A stretch of 64,000 nucleotides of DNA from Gammaproteobacteria bacterium Ga0077554. Its GTDB lineage: Bacteria > Pseudomonadota > Gammaproteobacteria > Ga0077554 > Ga007554. Position numbers and translations under genes: made by a program. Within the stretch, counting starts at the first letter, position 1. Each line of letters begins with the position of its first letter. This document shows, in pieces, positions 46,101 through 53,263 of the stretch. Location: positions 62,001 through 126,000 of the forward strand of contig LNFF01000025.1 of assembly GCA_001464585.1 (NCBI GenBank), in the 5' to 3' direction. The notes beneath the pieces were generated by a model. It saw only the letters and a list, made by a program, of their open reading frames with translations, made no database searches and had not been told where the DNA came from.

Positions 46101-46336
46101 TAAGATTTTCCCGCAGTAGGTTCCGCAAACCACTCAAGGGGTAAAGAATTGTTTATGGATGTGCGATCTTGATAAGTATCCAGCAACGCGTGAGTCTGAT
46201 CCGTGCAGGCATTGGCGGCGATAAGAATATCAACCTTGCACTCCAAGGGACGGCGGGCTGAATTGAGAGATTGCAGCAGGGGTTCAAGTAGATTACAGCG
46301 ATTATGCGTGCAGACAAGAACAGTAATACGTTTCAT
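43127..46336 (-). CDS. Fusion of GT2 glycosyltransferase, membrane region and sulfatase-superfamily domain
   Basis: A 1069-residue protein. Residues 1-300 are a GT2 domain (ITVLVCTHNRC, VVLVDDDQRV at about 92-101, GGGEDTAYI). Residues about 325-540 contain several membrane segments. Residues 557-1050 are an alkaline-phosphatase/sulfatase-fold domain: metal-site D565 in MIGSDSLRSDRLG, the nucleophile region CARTAPSLASLLCGRWPHSHG, and SDHGME. The position of the formylglycine-forming Cys/Ser is Thr605, so sulfate-ester hydrolysis of the usual kind is doubtful; a Thr nucleophile occurs in phospho-group transferases of this superfamily. It may extend and also modify the polysaccharide. The domain order could be confirmed by structure prediction. 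Confidence 0.85.
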   Translation of the reverse strand: MKRITVLVCTHNRCNLLEPLLQSLNSARRPLECKVDILIAANACTDQTHALLDTYQDRTSINNSLPLEWFAEPTAGKSYALNSALPRISSELVVLVDDDQRVAEDFLINICRAAETHPEATLFCGRILPDWDGTEPEWVRDEGAYKVYPPPIPDFELGAVAHYVSAEETTPPGGNLMIRAEVFARVGQFSTDLGPRGHNLGGGEDTAYILKALAQGERLYYVPDIVQYHYVDPKRLRLGFLMRFAFHRTYAAVRLGSGTGRMPAYMWRKLATYITHTLFSFASNRRRFFLMRVAATLGEIKGLHEVNTAAHPRRLPLHGKWPGKWLGLLTNIAAPIILTGLAITWIKPLLETGAVIAMIVAGLFVSGLVIKSAFNFTRTGPQLKAEIKQYYLPYSLYAVFRLSAWAFVLCTLMAMAGIIFYWSLATALDFSIDQPIHQYSAAGFGLLSILIITALQFCRQLLHIPGSIEASSNYRMSRFYPLWALLTPKRIKGARQLLLLLFAAVAIAGSVRSALQDQTEFALGLLAIAAAFLLPAFWAQPEKEPRPHRSDRTTGRPNILMIGSDSLRSDRLGVDGNQRGLTPTLDALAQRGTFFQQCYVPCARTAPSLASLLCGRWPHSHGIRDNFTTLKESNLGHRPLPRLLREQGYHTLAISDWCGSDLGKFPFGFEHLDLPKDQWNIRYLIRQGPKDLRLFLTFFTHNNFGRRFLPELYYLAGVPMTSELGKRTREAISHYAKDDAPFFMNVFMSATHAPFGSEYPYYTQYTSQQYAGGSKYVMSGLNEPFEVIQRQKQGKAFFDFEQILNLYDGCVRNFDDEVARIINHLDQCGMTDNTIIVIYSDHGMEFFERETWGQGNSVIIDDSSRIPIIVVDPHHAQSRTISHTVRSIDVVPTLLDMVGLPIPEEMEGVSLKKCIHGQITDPGLAAYAETGIWVTRVPSLEEDHITYPDLPDLLEIPDKRDGTLTIKAIYKDMIISAKDRMVRTDRWKLVYLPMHQGVSRRLFDLDTDAGCQHDVSALHPDIVKKMSALLDQWLLKDARTHQWNPDHPFLAPKPDADPQNTVDIHHAGQ

Positions 46337-46678
46337 GCAGGTTTTGTCCGTGTCATAATAATCTATGGTTATAGAGGTGCCCTGTAGTGAATTGCCGCTC
46401 CGCCGCCGTTATGGGTTATCCTCCCTTGTCATTGGTGGATATGAGGGATCCTTAACGAAAAATAGCCGAAAAATGAAGCGCATGGCCGCTTTTGCGGCAG
46501 ATTCTCTATAAGTCCGATAGTCGGCCCAATAAGGGGTCAAGCAAGCGGTTGCCAGAGTTTATCCCATGTTGTAGATTATATACAAACACGCTGCCAGATG
46601 CGCGTAAGTTAAGGATATACTTTGGGTTCTACAATGTTGATGCAGTAGCCATCCAGAACCAAGTTCGCAGGAGAATGT
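46337..46678. other. Divergent intergenic region
   Basis: 342 bases separate the minus-strand fusion gene from the plus-strand TPR gene and must hold both promoters. I see no strong consensus promoter, repeat or RNA structure apart from a small GCCGC-TTTT-GCGGC hairpin near 46487. Confidence 0.4.
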
Positions 46679-47461
46679 ATGATTAAATGGTGCCTTATGG
46701 GGGTGCTTCTCCCCGTCGCAGTGGCGCAGGCCGTCAGTGATTTTGGGGCGACGCCGAGCGAGCAGGCCATGTGTCAGGCCGTGATTTATGATGGTCGGGA
46801 TACTTCAGATCGTGCAAACTGGGGGCATATGCACCACTTTTGCGACTGTGTGCGGTTCACCAATCGGGCTATTACGAAAACCGGGGTTGAGCGTGCCCAC
46901 GAAATCTCACGGGCCATAGATAATTGCGACTATGTTTTGAGTCATACCACGCCTGATTTTAATATGCGTGGCGAGGTTCACCTGCAAAAAGGCAAGGCGT
47001 TCAGCTTGCAAGGCAAAGGGTCGCAGGCCTCTTCGGAGTTTGTTCGGGCGCTTTCGATAAATCCCGATCTGATTCCTGCCTACGTGGCGCTGAGCGATCA
47101 TTATGCGCGGCTCGGCATACGCAAAGAAGCATTGAATTTTGCTGTTGAGGGCCTGAAACGTGCGCCTAACTCGCGGGTTTTACAACGCCGCTATACCGAG
47201 TTAGGCGGTAAGCTCCCTTTTCCTGAACCCTTAAAGAGAGAGCCGCCTGCAGTAGTGCCTGAGCAGGCCTCGCCTGCCGCTGAGGTGCAGCCAAATACCA
47301 CGAATAGTCAGCCTGCCGATGACAAGAAGACAGAGGTTGCTCCTTCAAGCAACGCTCCGGCTGCGGACAGTGCGGTTCCTGTCCCGCCTGCGCCCACTGA
47401 TGCAGCGCCTGTTATAGGAACACCTGCCAGTCCGTGGTGCCGGTTTTGTCCGCCTCCCTGA
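46679..47461 (+). CDS. Exported TPR protein of the polysaccharide locus
   Basis: A 260-residue protein with an N-terminal signal sequence (MIKWCLMGVLLPVAVAQA). Cysteine pairs in MCQAVIYDG and HMHHFCDCVRF resemble a small periplasmic domain I have seen next to TPR repeats in polysaccharide loci. TPR-like helices follow (VHLQKGKAFSLQGKGSQASS, ALSINPDLIPAYVALSDHYA). The last 70 residues are Pro/Ala-rich and probably unstructured. AGGAG lies six bases before the ATG. It is the only plus-strand gene inside this stretch, and its end is five bases from the end of the convergent sulfotransferase gene. Confidence 0.75.
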   Translation: MIKWCLMGVLLPVAVAQAVSDFGATPSEQAMCQAVIYDGRDTSDRANWGHMHHFCDCVRFTNRAITKTGVERAHEISRAIDNCDYVLSHTTPDFNMRGEVHLQKGKAFSLQGKGSQASSEFVRALSINPDLIPAYVALSDHYARLGIRKEALNFAVEGLKRAPNSRVLQRRYTELGGKLPFPEPLKREPPAVVPEQASPAAEVQPNTTNSQPADDKKTEVAPSSNAPAADSAVPVPPAPTDAAPVIGTPASPWCRFCPPP

Positions 47462-47465
47462 GGGA

Positions 47466-48437
47466 TTATTTACTACGCTTCCAGGTCACAAAGTGGTTAT
47501 GCACGCGCATTGCGGCTCTTATGGGCAAGGGTAACCTGCGGGCGGGGGTCATAAGCGCATAGCCATGCTCCTGAAGTGTGCCACCCGCCGCGCTTTCAAA
47601 TACACGGATTTGTGTCGAACTCATTTGGCTACGCCATTTATCAGCATTGTCAGATTGCACGGGTTTTTGCAGGAGAGGGGTTTTCCCCACCTCACCGGAT
47701 TTTTTGAATTCCAGCAAAGACTCGTTGAATTCCTCGCCGAGAAAATCGCAGATTTTCTGAAGCGCATTTTTTTGATTTGATAAAATATCTTCATAACGCA
47801 TTTCAAGGTATTGGCCAGGATTAAGCTTTGCCCCCTGTTCTCGTCCTGTTTCGACATACTGCTGCCAATATTTTGCGGCAAAGTAGGTATTGTAAACACC
47901 GAAATCATCCTGCCGGGCAAATAAGGAAAGCGCCACATCGCGCCCATCCCGAATCAAATGGATGATCTGCGCATCAGGAAACCACTCGATTATCTTTGAC
48001 AGATGCAACACGTAGTACGGCGTTTTATCACCCCAGCGGGCTTTCCCTTCGCCACGCGCATTTTTCCCGAACAAGCCAGTGATAATAGCCTGCATCGTAT
48101 GACGACCCTGGGTATGTAATTCCTGCGCCAGCGTGTCGATATCGAACTTCATGCCGTGCAAATCGGTGTCGAGAAAATCTGCGCTACGGCGATACATTTC
48201 TGCCAGCACGGCGCGGATGTTTTCCAGGCGTGTCAAATCGCCGTAGGTATCCACTGCGCGAAACAGCGGAATAAAGAAATGTGACTCACCTGTTGGCAGC
48301 GAAATACGCGGATGGGAACGCAACATATATTGCAGCAATGTAGTGCCAGAACGCGGTGCGCCAACGATAAAAATGGGGCCATTGTGCACATGAGTGGCCT
48401 GTGCAACACTTGTTTTATTGTGTGTATTTTCGGGCAT
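47466..48437 (-). CDS. Sulfotransferase (PAPS-dependent)
   Basis: It is predicted to move sulfate from PAPS to a carbohydrate hydroxyl. The 323 residues (ATG 48437, MPENTHNKTSV; GTG 48491 is the alternative) contain the 5'-phosphosulfate loop IVGAPRSGTTLLQYMLRSHP, IHLIRDGRDVALS with the 3'-phosphate-binding Arg and Ser region, and YEDILSN. These match the Sulfotransfer_3 group. With the sulfatase-fold fusion nearby this points to a sulfated polysaccharide. It appears to be the last gene of the long minus-strand transcript. Confidence 0.88.
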   Translation of the reverse strand: MPENTHNKTSVAQATHVHNGPIFIVGAPRSGTTLLQYMLRSHPRISLPTGESHFFIPLFRAVDTYGDLTRLENIRAVLAEMYRRSADFLDTDLHGMKFDIDTLAQELHTQGRHTMQAIITGLFGKNARGEGKARWGDKTPYYVLHLSKIIEWFPDAQIIHLIRDGRDVALSLFARQDDFGVYNTYFAAKYWQQYVETGREQGAKLNPGQYLEMRYEDILSNQKNALQKICDFLGEEFNESLLEFKKSGEVGKTPLLQKPVQSDNADKWRSQMSSTQIRVFESAAGGTLQEHGYALMTPARRLPLPIRAAMRVHNHFVTWKRSK

Positions 48438-48477
48438 GATTGTTACCGTATTAATTTTTGAAAGTGGTTTTTTTATG

Positions 48478-49404
48478 CTACTTTTTTCCACGCTGTCCCA
48501 AGCCCCAGCCTACCAAATAACCGATAAAATAAGCTGCATTCATTTCCCGGCGCAAGGTTACATTCGGGCCTTCGCGCAGTCGCTGCCCCAATGCCCCAAT
48601 GGCGGCCCTCCACAATTGAGGCAACAGATAAGCTGGTGGAATTTTCGATTTGTCGGCGCGTTCATGGTTGCCCTCTATGCGGCCCTGACGAAAGTGCAGG
48701 TCAAGGAAATAACTGCGCCGCAATTTAGGGGTTTGAATGCGATGCTGGATGATGGCGTCGGGCACCCAACGTACATGGCAACCGTGCGCGAGCAGACGCT
48801 GATAAATCTCTGTGTCTTCGCCACCGATATTGGCGGCGCCCTGGCGACCGAGGCGCGCATCAAAATTGCCAATCCGTGCGAACACACTGCGGCGGAAAGC
48901 GAAGTTACCACCGAAAATGGGGGTGGTGCTTTCCGTCAACCAGCGAGCAGTGCCGTGATTAAGTTTGCCAAGGAAACCCAGCAATTCATCTTGCAACCAG
49001 CTTGGGCGCGCACCATCTTCAAACAACACTTCTATACGCCCGCCTAACGCATCCGGCTGGTGTTCGAGCATCGCTTGTTCATAGGCGATTAACCAGGCAG
49101 GGTCGGGAGTTTCGTCATCGTCCATGAATAGCAGATAATCACCGCGCGCTTCCTGCAATGCACGGTTACGCGCATTTGACAACCCAAGTTTTTCTTCGCG
49201 CACAATGCGTATTTCAACCCCCGCAGGCCGCCAGTCCATTGTGGCGAGCAACTCCGGGGTGCCATCACTGCTGGCATTGTCGATGACGAGAAATTCCCAC
49301 GGCTGGCGGGGATGTTGTACGTGCGCCAGATCGGCCAGTGTCCGCGCCAGACGGTCGGCATGGTTATGGGTGCACAGGGCAACAGTGAGAAAGGGTTGAT
49401 TCAT
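48478..49404 (-). CDS. Glycosyltransferase, GT2 family
   Basis: A 308-residue GT-A enzyme with VALCTHNHADRLARTL at the N-terminus, FLVIDNASSDGT, LGLSNARNRALQEARGDYLL, the metal-site MDDDETPDPAW, and GGNFAFRRSVF plus IGGEDTEIYQRLL further on. The C-terminus (about 250-308) has one hydrophobic stretch. Its N-terminal half is similar in style to the GT2 part of the fusion at 43127. It lies 40 bases before the sulfotransferase gene. Confidence 0.92.
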   Translation of the reverse strand: MNQPFLTVALCTHNHADRLARTLADLAHVQHPRQPWEFLVIDNASSDGTPELLATMDWRPAGVEIRIVREEKLGLSNARNRALQEARGDYLLFMDDDETPDPAWLIAYEQAMLEHQPDALGGRIEVLFEDGARPSWLQDELLGFLGKLNHGTARWLTESTTPIFGGNFAFRRSVFARIGNFDARLGRQGAANIGGEDTEIYQRLLAHGCHVRWVPDAIIQHRIQTPKLRRSYFLDLHFRQGRIEGNHERADKSKIPPAYLLPQLWRAAIGALGQRLREGPNVTLRREMNAAYFIGYLVGWGLGQRGKK

Positions 49405-49456
49405 GTTTTTCTGCCAATCTCTTTGGGTTGAGTTGCCATCTGCTTGCGGCGTTTAC

Positions 49457-49548
49457 TGTCATTCCGAACGTAAGAATAACTGTCATCCCGAACGCAGAGA
49501 GGGATCTTCAAGAATTCCTCCCCCCGCTTTCGCTGTGCTCGGAATGAT
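49457..49548. repeat. Dispersed palindromic repeat, copy 6
   Basis: TGTCATTCCGAACGTAAGAA and a second TGTCATCCCGAACGCAGAGA face CGCTGTGCTCGGAATGATA. Two left ends in a row suggest a partial second insertion. It separates the GT2 gene from the deacetylase gene. Confidence 0.8.
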
Positions 49549-49555
49549 ATGGAAA

Positions 49556-50353
49556 TTATTCATTGCGGCGCATGCCCAGCCGTGCCAATAGTCGACTTGC
49601 GGCATAGGCGGCGGTATGGGTCAGACTGCCATCGTTGCTGCCGAGGGTGATTTTTCTGCGTAGCGCTGTGGCGCTGTCCGTGCCGAATACATCCAGGCGA
49701 CGCAAACGGAAACGGTCGATGTCGCGGCGATTAAATCCCGGTTGCACTGAAAAGGCCGCGCGATAACCCGCCGCCTGTGTCGCGTGCAATACGCGGTCAT
49801 CGTAACGGCCATACGGGTAAGCGAGATAATCAACTGTATCATCCAGTAGAGCTTGCAGGTCATTACGCGCACCCGCGAGCTGATCGCGCAATGCGCTGTC
49901 ATCAAGCGTTGGCAGATCAGCGTGATTGCGGGTGTGGGAATGAAAACTGAAGCCACTGGCACGCAGTTCACGGATATGCGATGCGTCCATTAAAGGGTAA
50001 GTGATTCCGCTGGGATTATGTTCCTCACACCACGCATCACGTTGACCAATCAATTGACTCACCAGGAATACTGTGGCCGGCCAGCCCAATGTTTTCAACA
50101 CTGGTGCGGCATGTTCATGCACGCCGAGGAAGCCATCGTCAAATGTGAGCAAAAAAGATTGGTTCGGCAATTCTTTTCGGCCGTCGAGCCAGGCAAAGAA
50201 GTTGTCTATGGTCACTGCTTGCCAGCCAGCGCGTGCCAGCGTATGCATGTGTTCGGCAAAACGCTGCGGACTGACGCAATACTTGCGTTCCCAATCATTA
50301 TGCGCATCACCGATGCGGTGATACATGAGTATGGGAATCCGTTCGGCGTTCAT
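49556..50353 (-). CDS. Polysaccharide deacetylase (NodB fold)
   Basis: It is predicted to remove acetyl groups from N-acetylated sugars. The 265 residues show ILMYHRIGD, the metal-site Asp pair in LLTFDDGFLG, the two metal histidines in FHSHTRNHADLPTL and a catalytic LAYPYGRYDD block. No signal peptide is visible, so action may be cytoplasmic or on lipid-linked precursor. Its start overlaps the stop of the upstream GT2 gene in ATGA. Confidence 0.93.
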   Translation of the reverse strand: MNAERIPILMYHRIGDAHNDWERKYCVSPQRFAEHMHTLARAGWQAVTIDNFFAWLDGRKELPNQSFLLTFDDGFLGVHEHAAPVLKTLGWPATVFLVSQLIGQRDAWCEEHNPSGITYPLMDASHIRELRASGFSFHSHTRNHADLPTLDDSALRDQLAGARNDLQALLDDTVDYLAYPYGRYDDRVLHATQAAGYRAAFSVQPGFNRRDIDRFRLRRLDVFGTDSATALRRKITLGSNDGSLTHTAAYAASRLLARLGMRRNE

Positions 50354-51315
50354 GTATGTTTCTCTTTAGGACGGTCGGCCGCACTGACCACCCACTGAAA
50401 AAGTGGCATGGGGAGCAGGGCGGGTATCAGGTATTTCAAATCGCTTACTTTCCAGTGGCCTTGGGTGAGGGCGTGGCGAAACAATTTTTGCGCGTCAAGC
50501 AGGTTGCGTTGCCAGTAGGCACGATACGCTTCACGCAGCAGGAAACCATCGGACAGTTCGCACACTTTGTTTGTTGATAGATGCGCAACACGTTCAGGAT
50601 ATTGAGCCACAAAATCGCGGCGCACCCGCAGGGCATCGAGCACCTGCTTCCATTTGGTTTTTGAAATTTGCCCTTTGTCATGCCAGCGGTAAAAGGCCAT
50701 TACTTCCGGCACCCGAACAATTTTCTGGGTGTGCGCATAAAGCCGCAGCCATAGATCGTAATCCATCGCTGAAAAACACCGCTCTGAAAACCCTTTCACA
50801 GCGTCAATAGCTTTGCGTTGTACCAGCGCCGCGTGAATGGGCCAAGGGCATGAAAGCAGAAACTCCGTAGCCATATCCATATGGCTGTAGTCCGGCGGAA
50901 TATAAGGTTCTGTTCCGGGGGCGCCGATACCAACATTCTGCCAGCCGCAATAGGCGATGTCGGCTTGATATGTATCGAGTGCAGTTGCGAGTTTTTGCAA
51001 TGCGTCGGGAGTCCAGTAATCGTCCGCGTCGAGAAACGCAATTCGCCCGCCCCGCGCATGTTGTAGCCCAAGATTACGCGCTGGGTAGGGGCCTTTGTGG
51101 TCTTGAAACAGTAGACTCAGGCGTTGCGAGTGTTGCGCGGCAAGCTGTTGCAGAATATCGACACTACCGTCAGTGGAGCCGTCATCCACGACAATCAGTT
51201 CCACATCGGCGTAGGTCTGGTTCATGACAGAATTCACCGCCTCTGCGACAAAGGCGGCGGCATTATAGCAGGGCATGATGACGCTGATGCGGTCAGAGAT
51301 TATCGGCTCATTCAT
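50350..51315 (-). CDS. Glycosyltransferase, GT2 family
   Basis: A 321-residue GT-A enzyme started at ATG 51315 (MNEPIISDRISVIMPCYNAA); the longer frame to 51420 reads through a hairpin repeat. Signatures are VIMPCYNAAAF, LIVVDDGSTDGSVDIL, PARNLGLQHARGGRIAFLDADD and AMDYDLWLRLYAH. The C-terminal 100 residues are helical. It is translationally coupled to the deacetylase gene that follows. Confidence 0.92.
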   Translation of the reverse strand: MNEPIISDRISVIMPCYNAAAFVAEAVNSVMNQTYADVELIVVDDGSTDGSVDILQQLAAQHSQRLSLLFQDHKGPYPARNLGLQHARGGRIAFLDADDYWTPDALQKLATALDTYQADIAYCGWQNVGIGAPGTEPYIPPDYSHMDMATEFLLSCPWPIHAALVQRKAIDAVKGFSERCFSAMDYDLWLRLYAHTQKIVRVPEVMAFYRWHDKGQISKTKWKQVLDALRVRRDFVAQYPERVAHLSTNKVCELSDGFLLREAYRAYWQRNLLDAQKLFRHALTQGHWKVSDLKYLIPALLPMPLFQWVVSAADRPKEKHT

Positions 51316-51341
51316 GAACATGATTTTATCATAAAAGGGCA

Positions 51342-51393
51342 CTTCTAATAATTCGTCATTCCCGCCTTTACGAGAATGACGAATTATTAGAGG
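51342..51393. repeat. Compact hairpin repeat
   Basis: CTAATAATTCGTCATTC (51345-51361) is perfectly complementary to GAATGACGAATTATTAG (51374-51390), with a 12-base loop containing CCGCCTTTACGA. It looks like a miniature form of the GTCATTC repeats. It separates asnB from the next gene in the cluster and may affect mRNA stability. Confidence 0.8.
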
Positions 51394-51407
51394 AAGTAGA
51401 TGGCGAG

Positions 51408-53258
51408 CTACATCAGGCATGCGCGCATTTCGGGGACGCGATGCAATAACGTGTATGCCCAGCGGCGGCTGTCGCGGATATGGGATTGTTTCAGCAGCGG
51501 CACCTGCTTCCAGGCAGAAAGCTCGGGATGGTGCCGCAACCAGCGCCAGGTGGGTACGACAAATCCTGTTTTGGGACGATGCAATACCCGGTCCGGCAAG
51601 GGGCGGGACAGGGTCTGTGGGAGCAAGGCTTTGCCTGCTCCCAGCCGTCCGCTGGCGGCCAGGCCGATGACGGCTTCGGTGAGGACGCTGTCGACCAGCG
51701 GCACGCGGATTTCCAACGAATGCGCCATGCTTATCCAGTCGGAGTCGCGCAGCAACTGGTTACGCATGTAACGCACGGATTCCAGGCAGGCGACCTGCTG
51801 GAAGGCATTGAGATGCTCCAGCGATTCTTGATATGCAGCGTCTTCTGTTGCCAGCGCTTGCATCCCGGCGGCGATGAAGTCGCGATCCAGTACGGCGGAG
51901 AGTTCCCAGGGCATGAACACGCCTTTGGCCAAATGATAGGCGCCTTCCGCTGTCTTGCCGTATTGAGGAATGCCTGCGTTGTTGGCCGGCCATTTGAACC
52001 GGGCGCCCAATCGGGTATGCAGCCTGCGGTATAGCGGTGCGTACTGACTCCAGGGGGAGTGCCGCGCTTGCGCCATGAGATCAGGCACTTGCCGAAAGGT
52101 GGCGTATCCCCCCAGCAATTCATCGCCGCCCAAGCCGGACAGCGCCACTTTCAGTCCGGCTTGGGCGGCGGCATGACTGACCAGCCAGGTGTTGATGCCG
52201 TCCACCGTGGGCTGATCCATGGCGGCAAAAAAACGATCCAGCTCACGATCCAATTCACCCGATGCGAGGACGATGCAGCGGTGCGTGACATCAAGATGTC
52301 GGGCAATGTCCGTCGCCATCGGGCACTCGTCATGGGCGGTGTTTTGAAAATCGTCGAAGCTCAGCGTCAGGGTTTGCAGCGGCGCGCGTGTGGCTTCGCG
52401 CGCCAATCCCACCAGGGTGGATGAATCCAGCCCGGCGGAAAGAAAGGCGCCCACCGGCACATCGGCGAGCAGATGGGCTTGTACGCTGTCGAGCAATTGC
52501 GCGCGCAGGTAATCCCGTTCTTCGCCGCGCGGAATAGCATCTGCCTGCAGGGCGGCGCGTTGCATGAGAGAAGACAGGTGCCAGTAACGCTTGGGATGGG
52601 TCGTCCCTGTTTGCGTAACTCGAAGCGTACTGCCCGCAGGCAGCAGGCGGATGCCCTTGTGCAGCGTGAAAGGCTCGGGTACAGAACCCCACAGCAGAAA
52701 GCCAACCGCGCCGCCGGGGTCGGGAGTGAGATCGACATTCCCTCCCGCCTTGAGTGCAGCGACCTGTGAAGCGAAGCGGAAGGTATGGCTGTCATCCGCA
52801 TAGTAAAGCGGCTTGATGCCGTGCGGGTCACGGGCGAGAAACAGGCTACGGGTGTGGGCATCCCACAGCGCAAAGGCAAACATGCCGCGCAGTTTTTCCA
52901 CCATCGCCGCGCCGTCGCGGTGGTAAAGATGCAGGAGTACCTCAGTGTCGGAATGCGAGCGGAAAATCACGCCTTCTTTTTCGAGCGTGACGCGCAACGC
53001 CGGATAGTTGTAGATTTCACCGTTGAAGGTGACGGTGTAACGGCCATCTGCGCTGTGCATTGGTTGCGCGCCGGCTTCGGTCAAGTCGATGATGGCAAGC
53101 CGCCGGTGCGCCAGTCCCAGATGACCGTCATCAGAAAACCACATGCCCGTTCCGTCAGGCCCACGCGCGGCCATGCTGTCGCGGCTGCGCAGCAGCGCTT
53201 CCCGGTCTACCGGGGACGCGTCAGATGAATAGGCGTAGTGTCCAGCGATGCCGCACAT
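51408..53258 (-). CDS. asnB: Asparagine synthase (glutamine-hydrolysing) family amidotransferase
   Basis: The 616 residues start at ATG 53258, which places the nucleophile Cys2 (MCGIAGHYAYSS) correctly; the longer frame overlaps the upstream gene. The N-terminal glutaminase domain has LAHRRLAIIDLT and VTFNGEIYNYP. The synthase domain (from about 210) has the ATP loop as FLSAGLDSS, with Ala where Gly is common, and SGLGGDELLGGY. Copies within polysaccharide clusters are thought to amidate uronic acids or other sugars rather than supply asparagine; that is likely here. Confidence 0.93.
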   Translation of the reverse strand: MCGIAGHYAYSSDASPVDREALLRSRDSMAARGPDGTGMWFSDDGHLGLAHRRLAIIDLTEAGAQPMHSADGRYTVTFNGEIYNYPALRVTLEKEGVIFRSHSDTEVLLHLYHRDGAAMVEKLRGMFAFALWDAHTRSLFLARDPHGIKPLYYADDSHTFRFASQVAALKAGGNVDLTPDPGGAVGFLLWGSVPEPFTLHKGIRLLPAGSTLRVTQTGTTHPKRYWHLSSLMQRAALQADAIPRGEERDYLRAQLLDSVQAHLLADVPVGAFLSAGLDSSTLVGLAREATRAPLQTLTLSFDDFQNTAHDECPMATDIARHLDVTHRCIVLASGELDRELDRFFAAMDQPTVDGINTWLVSHAAAQAGLKVALSGLGGDELLGGYATFRQVPDLMAQARHSPWSQYAPLYRRLHTRLGARFKWPANNAGIPQYGKTAEGAYHLAKGVFMPWELSAVLDRDFIAAGMQALATEDAAYQESLEHLNAFQQVACLESVRYMRNQLLRDSDWISMAHSLEIRVPLVDSVLTEAVIGLAASGRLGAGKALLPQTLSRPLPDRVLHRPKTGFVVPTWRWLRHHPELSAWKQVPLLKQSHIRDSRRWAYTLLHRVPEMRACLM

Positions 53259-53263
53259 GGGTT

